Positions 54,229 through 64,000 of a stretch of 64,000 nucleotides of DNA are shown piece after piece. Origin of the DNA: Massospora cicadina (Eukaryota > Entomophthoromycota > Entomophthoromycetes > Entomophthorales > Entomophthoraceae); assembly GCA_022478985.1 (NCBI GenBank), contig JAKSZP010009313.1:1-64000 (forward strand), in the 5' to 3' direction. The notes beneath the pieces are model-generated. The model searched no databases, had not been told where the DNA came from, and was given only the letters and a program-made list of their open reading frames with translations. Position 1 is the first letter of the stretch. The number at the start of each line of letters is the position of its first letter. The position numbers and the translations under genes were made by a program.

Positions 54229-54789
54229 TATCAGAATTTCTTTAGAAATTACAGGGAGCAGGTGATACAAAGGCTACAAAATTATTAATTCCATGGCATT
54301 AGCAAAGATCAACAAAATTTCACTGAAGTTATTAATTCCATTGTTATAGTTGATTCCAATCAGAAATACAGAATCCTGTATGAAAAGAGACCAAAATTAT
54401 GCTAATCGAGACAAAAACTGTGGTACTTTATTATTTAGAAATGAGGGGTATTTATAGGGGTAGATTTAGTAGGTATGCTTGAGGATTTTTGAGATGCACC
54501 TAAGGGAAGATCTTTCCTATTAGATGACCAATAATGCTGATTATTAATGCCATACTTGTGATGGCCAGATTCGATAATATTCTTATTTGATGAGACCAAT
54601 TTTCTTATATGATTTTCTGCCTCATCAGATAGTTTAGCATCACCTTCAGAGAAGGTTGACAACTGAATGGTTGATTGTCAGTCTATCCTAGAATTGGAAA
54701 TCTCTGATTTTGATTTTACAATCTCATTAGAGTGAGATATCAAATCTCGATCTTGAGTAACTTCAGTCATTGTAAATGGATCCCCAACA
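54229..54789 (-). repeat. GypC 3' LTR
   Basis: Direct repeat of 60,632-61,193, with long identical blocks such as CAGAATCCTGTATGAAAAGA and GGGAAGATCTTTCCTATTAG. On the minus strand it starts TGTTGGGG; the other end, expected CCAACA, reads CTGATA. The purine tract TTTAGGGGAGCAT precedes it on the minus strand. Confidence 0.93.
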
Positions 54790-54799
54790 ATGCTCCCCT

Positions 54800-56039
54800 A
54801 AAGACCTTGCCTATGGGCACATACTTATGCAGAAATCTACTATGCACTCTATTGATAACAGTACCAGTATCAACAGCAGCAATGGAGTATTCAATACCCT
54901 GATGATAAATCATATGGTACAGACCAGCCCATAAGGTGTCAAGTTTGTGGATCCTTCCTCCCAGCCTATGGTGATAGAAGAGTACCAGATTCCCAATTTG
55001 ATATTCTGGTAGCCTAGGTCTACTAGCGTTGGTTCTTGTTCCCTCCTTTAAGGTGGTAGCAGCAAGGGAACTTGAAGCTAGAGCTTTTAATCAAATAAAT
55101 ACATCAGCTAGACTTCTCATAGCTACATCAGTAGTTTGTGGGGTAGCTTCTTCAAGTATAGGTTTTACACTTGAGGGGAGGATAGGATCCTGAATTATAA
55201 AGCTTTAAAAGGAGACACTCCAATTTTATGATGGTAGCCAACTCTATAGGATAACATCGCACTAGGCAAATAAAGATTCCATCTACTAGGGTCATTGGAA
55301 GCCATCTTTTGAAGAATAGCTATAAGGGTGCCATTTGCTCAACTGCACCATTAGTAAAAGGATTATATGGGGACGTGAATGTCTGATAAGTACCCATTAA
55401 CTTAGTAAACTCAGATACCACCTGAGAAATGAAGTTGGTCCCATTGTCCGATAACAGGACTTTTGGGCTACCATGCCTGGTGAAAACTTGCTTATAAAGA
55501 AAGGACGCCATAGCCTTTGTGGTGACTGTGGAAGCTGAGATAGCTTTATCCATTTAGTAAAATGGTTGTTAGCTAAAAAAATATATCAATGTCCATAGGT
55601 GGCAGTAGGGAGAGGACCCACCACATCGATACTCATAGTAGAGAAAGGTTCAGAAGGGCCCACAATTTTGTGTTGGAACATCAGATTTCCACCACGTTGT
55701 TGTTGGCACATAAGACAAGACTCCAACACATCGTGTACAGATTACAGCATGTTATCCCAATAACAATGGGCTTTCAACCACTGTAGGGTTTTAGCGACAG
55801 CTATGACCTACAGTTTGGTGGGCCTCCATAATAGTATCAGTCCTCGCAGAGGGCCAAATAAAGGGCAACCAATTAGATCCCACTTTTTTGTATAATGAAC
55901 CTTCTTTAACCTGAGAATCTTCAGTTAAGGATTGTAACTTTGATATAACGTCCTTAGATTCCCGGTACCAGAGCTCAGGCCTACCATTCAAGTCATAGAT
56001 GCAATTTTCCTCAGAATAAAATAACGTTAGGATAGGCAA
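54800..56039 (-). pseudogene. GypC integrase
   Basis: Minus-strand order: frame 56,039-55,791 ends in TIMEAHQTVGHS, the HH half of the zinc domain; LMCQQQRG near 55,690 is from its CC half. The core appears as ATVTTKAMASFLYKQVFTRH and VLLSDNGTNFISQ (catalytic Asp) in 55,553-55,320, with NPFTNGAVEQ supplying the Glu. Further downstream ARPRLPEYQIGNLVLFYHRL-like sequence near 55,000 represents the C-terminal GNLVL motif. Catalytic residues seen are intact, but stops and frameshifts separate blocks. Confidence 0.85.
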
Positions 56040-56543
56040 TCAAGAAAATACATCAGCGTTTTGATGAATAGCGCCAGCATGATGTTGAAAAGTAAGAACA
56101 TAATTCTGGAGCTTTAGAGCCCATCTAGCTAAGCACCCATCTGGATCCTTCATTTGTTGCAACCATTTCAGGGAAGCGTGATTCGTGACTATAGTGAAAT
56201 TCTTTCCATAGAGGTAAGGGCGAAAATGCTTGATGGAAGATGAAACTGCAAGGCATTCTCTCTCAGTAATGCTATAATTATGTTCAGCCTTAAAAAGGGT
56301 TTTACTATAGTACACGATGGGGCGATCAACCAGGTTAGTATCATGTTGAGCCAGAATGGCTTTAATAGCAATATTACTGGCATTGGTAAATAGCATAAAA
56401 GGTTTGGAAAAGTCAGGATAATCTAAGATTGGGGAACTCATTAAGGCTTGGCACAACAGATCAAAAGTTTGCTGCTGCGATTCTTCCCATACAAAAGGGA
56501 CTTCTTTGTGCAAAAGGTAAACTAAAAGCTCCGCAATCTTCAA
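56040..56543 (-). pseudogene. GypC RNase H, open but with catalytic Asp-to-Asn changes
   Basis: A 167-codon open stretch covers the entire domain: FVWEESQQQTFDLLCQALMS, the core LFTNASNIAIKAIL, SITERECLAVSS with the catalytic Glu, IVTNHASLKWLQ and HHAGAIHQNADV. The family has TDAS and TDHASL; both Asp codons are AAT here (GAT to AAT, G-to-A on the coding strand). So the frame is intact but two metal-ligand/catalytic positions are lost. This is the best preserved gypsy domain in the window. Confidence 0.9.
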
Positions 56544-56599
56544 AAAATGAGGGATGAATTGTCAGTAATAACCAGCCATCACTGAAAACACTTAAATAT

Positions 56600-57480
56600 C
56601 ACGCAAGCTTTTAAAAACAGGCGTGTCCAAAATAGCTTATATCATATTTTATAAGGGTAAAATCCCCTCGTGATTAACTTTATGACCTAAGAATTCCATC
56701 TCAGTAAAAAAAAGGCACACTTAGATGGTTTTAGCTTAAGAAAAGTGCGACGCATTTGACCAAAAACTTCCTTTAAATGGGCCAAATGCTCATTAAAAGT
56801 GCAAGAAAACACAGTAACATCATCTAAATATACCAAAACACAAGAAAGTTTTAAATCACCAAACAAGCCATCCATGGCTCTTTGGAAAGTAGCAGGGGCA
56901 TTACAAAGCCTCTGCAGCATACAAGTGGGCTTAAATAACCCTCACTAGAGATTAAAGCACGTTTTTGATGATCTTCTGGAGCTAGGTCGATTTGCCAATA
57001 AACAATCGCAAGGTCCATAGCTGAGAAGTATTGTGACCCAGACAATAATCTCAATGAATCATCAATGTGAGGTAGAGGATAATAATCCTTTTGAGTAACA
57101 GCATTGATCCAACAATAGTCCATAACCACTCTATGGACCTCGTCTTTTTTTGAATGAGTAGTAAAGGAGAAGCCCATGGACTCTTGGAAGGCGTTAACAG
57201 CCCCACATCAAGGAGTTATTTTAATTCCACTGAGACCCGAGCCTCCTCAACTTTAGATTTGTGATATGGTCAAGCTTGAATAGGGGAGTATCAACAGTTT
57301 TCACCCGATGCTGCACATCTTTCATTAGTCCAAAATCTCCAGAACCTTGGGCAAATAAATCCGCATATATTTCAATCAGAGCCTCAGCTTCATGCTGTTG
57401 TTCTGGATTGAGAGAATCCCCAAATTTGACGTCAATTTGAGCAACAATAGGGGGATCTTCCAGCCCAAATTCTCACAAAT
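56600..57480 (-). pseudogene. GypC reverse transcriptase
   Basis: The frame 57,177-56,851 gives HSKKDEVHRVVMDYCWINAV, YPLPHIDDSLRLLSGSQYFS, and AMDLAIVYWQIDLAPEDH (first catalytic Asp present). The next frame, 56,920-56,687, has RLCNAPATFQRAMDGLFGDL and the intact catalytic box LVYLDDVTVF, then LKPSKCAFF. One frameshift near 56,910 separates them. The YLDD box is preserved, unlike in GypA (YMYD) and GypB (YLDN). Confidence 0.9.
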
Positions 57481-58620
57481 CTCTACATCCTGACATGGAT
57501 AAGATTTCACTCACAGGAGTAGGCCACACATACGCGAAGGGGTTATTGCAATTCAATCACATAAGTCAAGAAATGAGGTTCGCTAGTAGAATTGAAACAG
57601 TACCATCATAGGCAGGATCAAGGATACCTGGGCAGGGTAAGGCCTCCAAATTAAAGGGATTTTTGATTTACTGAAGATCTCGAATACATGATCAGTGGGT
57701 ACAAATACTTTTACTCCCATATCAACAATGACTTGAGCTTTTGGGGAATGGTAATAAGATAGTTAGAATATAAAGGCATGCCCTCTGAGGCACAAGCTGA
57801 CGGAGGTGGTATTATAGTTTTTGGTCCCAAGATTCAGTATTCTAAACGAGAGATAGAAATGGGGTATTCTAACAAGCAAACATGTCGTTTGAGTTTGCCT
57901 TTAATATTAGGAACATCTTGTAGAATTAAAGGTACCCAGTACCCAATTAAAGAAAGGTAACTATCCACAAGGCTGATTATTGCATCAAAATCTATGAGAA
58001 ACTTGGTTTCAAGAGCAAGTCATAGCAGTTGTTATCCAATACTACTGCAGGGGCCAACACAACCAATTTTTCACAGCGCATTGGAAGAGAGGAGTAAGCT
58101 CCTATAAACTTAGTGTAGGAAGGACCAGCAGTTCCTTAGTCTTGGGAATGGTTTAACTCCGGCTTCAATTTGATCTTTTTCATAAGCTTGTATGAGATTA
58201 CATTGATGGGCGATCCCATATCAATAATAGCCAAAACTTTCTCATTATGCATAATGACTTCCTTCCAGGTCACATCAGTGCCAAAGTTTGGGATTGAAAG
58301 CACCGAGGGATTAATCAATTGAAATGAATTAGAAGAAGAATAAGCAGAAGCGAAGTAGATATGGTCTCTATTGACTACTTCATCAGGAACATCAAGATCA
58401 CCAGGAGCGGATATCACATAACAATTGGTAGAAGAGTTAAAAGATTTTGATGGAAACACAGGAGGTAGGTCAGCACAGGGAGCCTCATGCCCTATGCTGA
58501 ATCCTCTTTTTCAACTCTTCCGCTTGCTTTTTCAAACATTGAGATACCACATGACCCAAGAAACCACAATAAGAGCTCGGTTCCTTCTTCAGTTTAGACT
58601 TGGGCTTGGGTTGGCATCGT
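57481..58620 (-). pseudogene. GypC zinc knuckle and aspartic protease
   Basis: Near 58,575-58,535 the minus strand reads SSYCGFLGHVVSQCLKKQ: a CCHC knuckle whose first Cys is Ser. The frame 58,459-58,136 then holds the protease core VLAIIDMGSPINVISYKLMK; the active-site DSG reads DMG. KLMKKIKLKPELNHSQ parallels KLVKKLKIAPDIDHHQ in GypB. The C-terminal half of the protease (to ~57,700) is scattered over frames. Confidence 0.78.
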
Positions 58621-60590
58621 AAGGATATAAGAACAAGGGTTATTCGTGGAGGTCAGGTGTACCACACCATTGGTAATCTCAATGAGCGCTTCTTTGATGT
58701 TGATAATGGATCAGAAATTTCTCTTAAGTGATTTCAAATGTAGTAGTAAATGAGTGCAAGAAGCAAACGCACTCATTACAGCTGATATGACATCATCTAT
58801 GGTAATCCAGTCGCAAGTGGCAAGAGTTTGGGCCTCATGGTAGAATATTTTAGCAAAATCTTGGATAGACTCTCCTCGTTTGATTTGAATATTCATAAAG
58901 GCTTGATCTTGGTTTGAAAGGATTTAATCACTCCTGAACTCCTTAATAAGGGCGGTCTTCACATGAGCCCATGTATTGCAAACCTTCAGGTGAGGTCCCA
59001 TGATTTCTTGCGTGAACCAGCTTAAGCAAAAGATAATATGCTGGACCTTCTGTTGATTGGTTGCCCCGTCCATTGAACGCTCATAGACAAAGAGGAACAA
59101 ATGGATGCTACCTTCAACCGGCTCAAACTTATCCTTAAAAGTAGGTTTGAAGGTAGTGGGTTCATCGCTCAAAACATGGACACCCACTACCAAGACCAGC
59201 TCGGCTTTGGAGGGTTCTGATTCTGGGATATGAGCTTGAATGGAAATTTGGTCAACTTGTTGCCTTAGATGATTGAGGTTCTCCTGTATATTATGAACTC
59301 ATTGAGCAAGTTGATCATTCGCAGGTTGTTGATTAGAAATTGCAGTTATCATCTTGGCCTGCTTGTTATCATATAGTCCACATCTAGAAGATAATCTTTC
59401 AATGGAAGCAGTTAGTCTTGCAAACTGGCTTTCTTGCGTGGTTTGATTAGCATCGCATAGGCGATGAGCATTATCCATAACATCCGTTTGTTGGTTAATG
59501 AGTAATTGGAGTCAGTTGGGAGGCCTTCCAATGATAAGAAACACCCTTGAGCTATGGCTCGGATTTGTGTTTCAAAAGCTTGTACTCTTGATACTAGTAG
59601 CATTGAAGGTTAAGAATCAGGCATTGAAAGTGAGGAGCCAGGGGGATCAGGAGGTCCCAGGGGTCATTGTGACCCCTCTTGACCTGTTGGTCCCGGTGGG
59701 CCTTGTTGACCCTCTGGACCAGGAGGACCACGTTCACCTGGAGGTTCCAGGGCTACCAATGGGGAACTAGGTGGTTCTGGCGGTCCAGGAGGACCAACAG
59801 GGCTGGGTTCACCTTCTCTGATAGTACCCACCATTTGGACAAGATGTTGGAATAGCCTGTTAGGCTCACAAAAGCGCTCCTCATGTTTGACCCACAGTTG
59901 TTCCAGTTGTCTCATAATCTCATCCTCAAAGGAGGTGATATGGTGGTGAATAGGGTTAGTGACATCACTAAATTGCTGAGATACTTCTTGGCTGATGTAT
60001 CTTACAACTCCATTATCGATTCTCACTAACTGGTTGTAAATATTGTTGTTTTCTCTTCTTTTATCAAGAATGGCTTCCCAAACTATCCCATCCAAAGTTA
60101 GAAGCTGTATATAAAATGAAGATAATTGAGAGTGAAATTGTTGCGCCAGAGTCAACTGGCGCTGGATCTTTAGATGATGAAACCCCAAAATTTGGAGTAC
60201 ATGTTGAATAGCAAGATGTATATAATGCCGGAGGTACTGCTCAGTTCTAGCCAAACCAACTTTAGTAGGCTGTAACACCGCTCATTTGTATAAGTTCATC
60301 ATATAATCAGCAATCTTAGCTTCTTGGTCACAATTAGGACGAGCACCAGGATGAATAGCCCCCTTATCAAGACTTTGACCATTTCTTAAACGTTTGCAGC
60401 TTGAATCTAATAATAGTTTTGGTCAGGGTCCTCGATGGCCAAGTCCATAGAAGCTTAAAATTGTAGATTATTTGTATTAGCAGAAGGCATCTCTTGCCTG
60501 TTGGAATGTACCCATTGGGTAATACTCATTGATTTCTCAGAAGAGAAGCTTTCTTTGCTAGACATATTAATGGTTATGAAAGTATGTTTT
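58621..60590 (-). pseudogene. GypC gag with collagen-like segment
   Basis: The 204-codon frame 60,278-59,664 is mostly helical and Gln/His-rich (AQQFHSQLSSFYIQLLTLDG, FEDEIMRQLEQLWVKHEERF) and ends in a run of Gly-X-Y-like triplets (GPPGPPEPP, GERGPPGPEGQQGPPGPTGQ). Further on, a coiled-coil-like part (59,603-59,412) and the capsid follow (59,193-58,924: FKDKFEPVEGSIHLFLFVYE and MDGATNQQKVQHIIFCLSWF; 58,896-58,711 with FAKIFYHEAQTLATC). The capsid pieces match gypsy gag (KAxxxLxLxSxLxG pattern, then FxxxFYxEA). The collagen-like stretch is outside the capsid, near the N-terminal half. Confidence 0.8.
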
Positions 60591-60631
60591 CACTAGGCAG
60601 CCTCAGAAGCAGACCTGGCAAGGAGCACCAA

Positions 60632-61193
60632 TATTGGAATTTCTTGAGAACTAATGATAAGCAGGCTCTATGAAGGCTACAAAACTATTAGTTCCGTGCT
60701 CTAGCAAAGATTGACACAATTGCAATGAAGTTATTAGTTCCGTTGCTATAGTTGATTCCAATTGGAAATACAGAATCCTGTATGAAAAGAGACCAAAATT
60801 ATGCTAATCGAGACAAAAACTGTGGTACTTTATTATTTAGAAATGAGGTATATTTATAGTAGTAGATTTAGTAGGTATGCTTGAGGATTTTTGAGATGCA
60901 CCTAAGGGAAGATCTTTCCTATTAGATGACCAATAATGCTGATTATTAATGCTATACTTGTGATGGCCAGATTTGATAATATTCTTATTTGATGAGACCA
61001 ATTTTCTTATATGATTTTCTGCCTCATCAGATAGTTTAGCATCACCCTTCAGAGAAAGTTGATAACTCTGAAGGGTTGATCATCGGTCTATCCTAAAACC
61101 AGATATCTTCAACGTAGATTTTACAATCTCATTGGACCAGGATATTATTTCTTGATCTTGAGTAACTTTGGTCATCATAGAGAATCCCCAACA
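60632..61193 (-). repeat. GypC 5' LTR
   Basis: On the minus strand it runs TGTTGGGGAT...AATTCCAATA. Immediately downstream (minus strand, 60,631 leftward) TTGGTGCTCCTTGCCAGG is the primer-binding site. Few differences from the 3' LTR over the central ~330 bp. Confidence 0.93.
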
Positions 61194-61198
61194 CCGCT

Positions 61199-61975
61199 CT
61201 TAACAATTTGATACCCAGGAGGTCCCCTGCCATGGCCAGAGTGAAATATCTGGACAGGTTGGACATCCCATACTCCCTAGAAACCCAGAAAGACATCTGA
61301 AAGTACACCCATCACCCTTTTTTACAACCACAGTTGCTTTCACATGTGTGGAGCTGCATGAAATGGGTATACCATACTGCAGAGTGATCCAACACATCAC
61401 ACACCTCATGTGTTGTGTGTGACCAATATGGGACTTTGGTCCACCGCCTGGAAGAGTGCCCACCTTCAAAAGAGATCTGGCGTGAGGTTCAGCGTCTCTT
61501 TTTCCAGGAGCAAACACAGACCTTCAGCCTATCTAAGAACATCTTCGCCTTGTCCTTGAATTCCCCTATATGACCTTCCCTCTGAGCCTATGTGGCGGAA
61601 ATCGTTATATGGACTATCCACATGGTTGTCCTGGATGCCATTTAAGGCTATACTCCCACCCTCCAGGAAGCTGTACAACGATTTCAGTCACACCTTATGG
61701 ACCACTTTCAAGTTTGGTTTTTTGGTTAGCTACCATCCTGTCAATGACAGTTGGTCTCATCCTGGTTCCTGTTATGGTTCATCACTTCAGACCCTTTCCT
61801 TCATATGTGCTCATTAGTGGCGCAAGCCTCTACTCATGATCCCACTTTTCCTTAAATTTGCGTTCCTGCTGGTAACAGGAGGCAGCATTAGCTTCTCTGG
61901 GGTGCCTCAAGCGTATTTCTAGTGCTTGATTATTATTACATATTGAAAGTGTTCATCTTATGGCCAGCCTTCCCC
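61199..61975 (+). mobile_element. LineB third copy, 3' segment
   Basis: Continues ORF2 after the GypC insertion: SCVVCDQYGTLVHRLEECPP near 61,405 is the C-terminal zinc motif (C-x2-C-x8-H-x4-C intact), then KEIWREVQRLF and, near 61,780, SDPFLHMCSLVAQAS. The 3' end reads GTGTTCATCTTATGGCCAGC then CTTCCCCAAAAAAATTTAC, the LineB tail. Frames are interrupted; 61,570-61,839 is an out-of-frame open stretch. Confidence 0.85.
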
Positions 61976-62540
61976 AAAAAAATTTACAACCAAATATAAT
62001 GGTTTTGTTATTATTATAGTAATAATGAATAATATTGGACCTTAAAGCACTGAACAGATAAAAGTAAATAAATTTTTCTAGATCATGAAAGTAACGGCAA
62101 AACTTATATATATAGAAATATAATGTTATCAATGCTTAACGCAAAAGGAGAAGCACCACTGTTAGCCCAAGTGCAATACAATGTGGCTTATGCAAGAACT
62201 GATGTCCATAAAGTTTACTAAAAAACTAATTAGTAATGGTTTATTAAGTGTCAGGATTCTCCCTTTATTAGGGAAGCCTCAACTAGGTGTTGCAACCCTC
62301 CTACAGGTGGATGCTGGATTAGGATCCTCATTGACTTGGGTTGAGTCTGATCTGAAGTATTGTAGATTGGCCCTAATAATTAATTTATAACTAAATTTGA
62401 TGTCCGAAAATCCTCTTTTTGGCCGATTTTGGCCCAAGACATTCTTATTCTGAAGCCTGGAAGGCAAATGTCTAACACTAAGATCAAAACAGTTAAGGTG
62501 GGTCAACCATAAACATATATCATTTTAAGTTTTTAGCCAC
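61976..62540. other. Spacer with SINE-like words
   Basis: At 62,250-62,285 the words GTGTCAGGATTCTCCC and GGGAAGCCTCAACT recall CTGTCAGGATTCACACC and GAGAAGCCTCAACT near 46,205-46,240, suggesting a fragment of the same repeat family. On the minus strand near 62,500, GGTTGACCCACCTTAAC resembles the SINE tail. No gene. Confidence 0.35.
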
Positions 62541-64000
62541 ATCCAGAAATTTGATACTTGCACATCTAAGTGGTAACAGGAAGAATTCATATCAGGCTAA
62601 TCACCCTATCAAAAATGTACCAATGTCATGGTGCAGCTTATGAAATTGATATTAGCCTTTTAGTCAAAGTGAACGCCCAGAAAGCAACCCAGAATGGAGG
62701 GAACATAGCCGCTAACAATCTGGTAATAGGAGGAAAGAGACCAATCATGGGGTGAAGACCAACAACCAACTTCATCACCATTCCTATTAAAAACCAAAAT
62801 GTGGTCATCGTGGTTGCAGTGGATTATGCTGCAGTTAGATCCTTTGGATCCACGGAAGGCCCTGAATGCGCTGAGGTACCATGGGTTATTGAGCATGCAG
62901 CAAGATCACAGAACCATACCCAACAGGAGAGATTATTTCCAATAGCAAAGGTACACCTTGACGCCAGAGGGCGTCCAAAGTAGGGGACATCCCCAAAAGG
63001 CCACTAACTCAATGACCTTATTAAAGGAAGGTAGGCAGCAACGTCATGATAATAGCCAAAAAGCTCAGTCATTGCACAACCATGGGAACATGGTACTTGG
63101 TAGCAGCAGTGTCAGAAAAAGGTAAAAACTGTATAACTGAATTTGGGATGATAGATAGATTTGTCTTCTAAAAAGTTGAAAATTGACTGACAAATGTACC
63201 AGTGAGGGACAATTGTTTAAAAAGCTAGAGGGCTTAAGGAAAAAATGGGGTTGCATTCAATAAAAGTATTAAAATCCCAATTAATTCTAAAAAATGCAAT
63301 TTTGCAACTATCTTGACGCTAAAGCGACCTTCCGCTGGCCAAATGACTCATTTAGTTTGTCACTAAATTTTTTCTCCCACTTCAATTTCATGTGGTGGAT
63401 TGGCGATGCTTCATTTGGCAGGTAACTGGTTGCACCCGCAGACAGGCTGCATAGAGGCAGACCCATTAGGTATCAAATGGACTTGTTACACTTAAACCTG
63501 CAAAGTTGGACCCCCTCTTCCAGCAGAAAAGAAGCACCCTGATGGGGTTTCAAACCTGATTGTACCATTCCCAGCTCAATTCTGCATTACCTTGATTATT
63601 TGAATTTTCCGCTGCCTCAACGGATCCCAAAATTATTGGAGGGGATAGATTCCCGCCACTTTCCCTTTGGTGTCATCCTCTTGCTGCCACATATATGCAT
63701 AACCCCCCTGATCTTCTGGAGGAGTTCTTGCATGGTAAAAAAAGGGGAAAAGGTAAACTTTGAGGGGTTACTCTATCACCCACCTTTCATCCACCACATG
63801 GGCCAAATAGCCCTGGGTTATGAAGGGGACAGTGACTTCTTTGCCCCCTTTTTGGTGCGGAATGGTAATTCTTTATGGTCAAGGCACAGGGTGTGCCTCC
63901 ACAGCCTTACAACCAGATATTTTTTAGAATAATTTAAATGACAGACAACTAATTTTATAAATTTGAAATATAAAAAAATATAGCTCTAAAAATTTCTCCA
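62541..64000. other. Unassigned region with short open frames
   Basis: GC content is somewhat raised compared with the AT-rich spacers. Plus-strand frames 62,570-62,755 and 62,801-62,983 and a 110-codon frame 63,600-63,932 (MNFPLPQRIPKLLEGIDSRH at its start, two hydrophobic segments) have no domain I recognise. Neighbouring frames suggest decayed coding sequence, perhaps a further retroelement. No LTR, knuckle, RT or transposase signature was found. Confidence 0.35.

Larger units (their letters stand above)
54229..61193 (-). mobile_element. GypC: Ty3/gypsy element, minus strand
   Basis: LTRs 54,229-54,789 and 60,632-61,193 (561 and 562 bp) flank a 5.8-kb interior read on the minus strand as gag, protease, RT, RNase H, integrase. 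Flanks TCGCT (54,224-54,228) and CCGCT (61,194-61,198) are a 5-bp TSD with one mismatch. It lies in the third LineB copy, whose coding sequence continues on both sides. Protease and capsid peptides resemble GypB, so the two are related families without a chromodomain. Unlike GypB, long parts of pol remain open. Confidence 0.93.

Noticed and set aside
54229..61193. GypC as an intact, potentially mobile gypsy element
   Set aside because: RT and RNase H are largely open, but protease DSG is DMG, RNase H has two Asp-to-Asn changes, the knuckle lost a Cys, and frameshifts separate the domains.

Overview
The window is a 64 kb block of nested, decayed transposable elements from a eukaryote. I see no intact host gene, rRNA or canonical tRNA gene. 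The element mix (APE-endonuclease LINEs with CCHC gag-like ORF1s, a chromodomain Ty3/gypsy element, transition-biased decay) fits a TE-rich filamentous fungus, but the lineage is an inference. Base composition is mosaic: GC-richer element bodies sit in very AT-rich spacers (about 5.0-9.7 kb and 44.9-50 kb).

Layout. 1-419: partial LTR of a gypsy family called GypB here. 420-~4,985 (minus): decayed LINE, family LineA, whose ORF1 carries tryptophan-rich helical repeats. ~5.0-9.75 kb: AT-rich spacer with small tRNA-derived SINEs, three tiny poly(A)-tailed insertions with their own target-site duplications (TSDs), and a Helitron-like terminus. 9,758-~11,560 (minus): an ORF1-only 'half-LINE'. ~11,890-~44,430 (plus): a second LineA copy, split twice. 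LineB (5'-truncated LINE, minus, 17,837-22,750) lies in its reverse-transcriptase region between 15-bp TSDs. GypA (chromodomain gypsy, 23,518-43,546) follows between 5-bp TSDs (CTATG). GypA itself holds a possible copia-type solo LTR (28,045-28,439) and GypB (28,745-42,587). GypB holds a SINE in its 5' LTR, a 22-bp micro-insertion in its RT gene, and a full-length LineB (35,246-40,483) between 14-bp TSDs. Past 44.6 kb come another SINE, AT-rich spacer, and two ~0.65 kb direct repeats with tRNA-like heads. A third LineB copy (~50,043-~61,970) is split by GypC (54,229-61,198, minus), whose gag has a collagen-like stretch. 62-64 kb is unassigned.

How they relate. LineB is the likely machinery donor: its 3' end, the half-LINE 3' end and the SINE tails share a short conserved tail (CCCC-A/T-GGTCAGCC...AATAAA). 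SINEs and the half-LINE may therefore be copied by LineB-type reverse transcriptase. Nesting gives a relative history: LineA, then LineB and GypA, then GypB, then SINE, LineB and micro-insertions. The two GypB LTRs differ almost only by transitions, and several catalytic Asp codons have become Asn, as expected from RIP-like mutation or cytosine deamination. Coding entries below are pseudogenes unless stated; domain boundaries are approximate, whereas element boundaries with TSDs are exact to a few bases.
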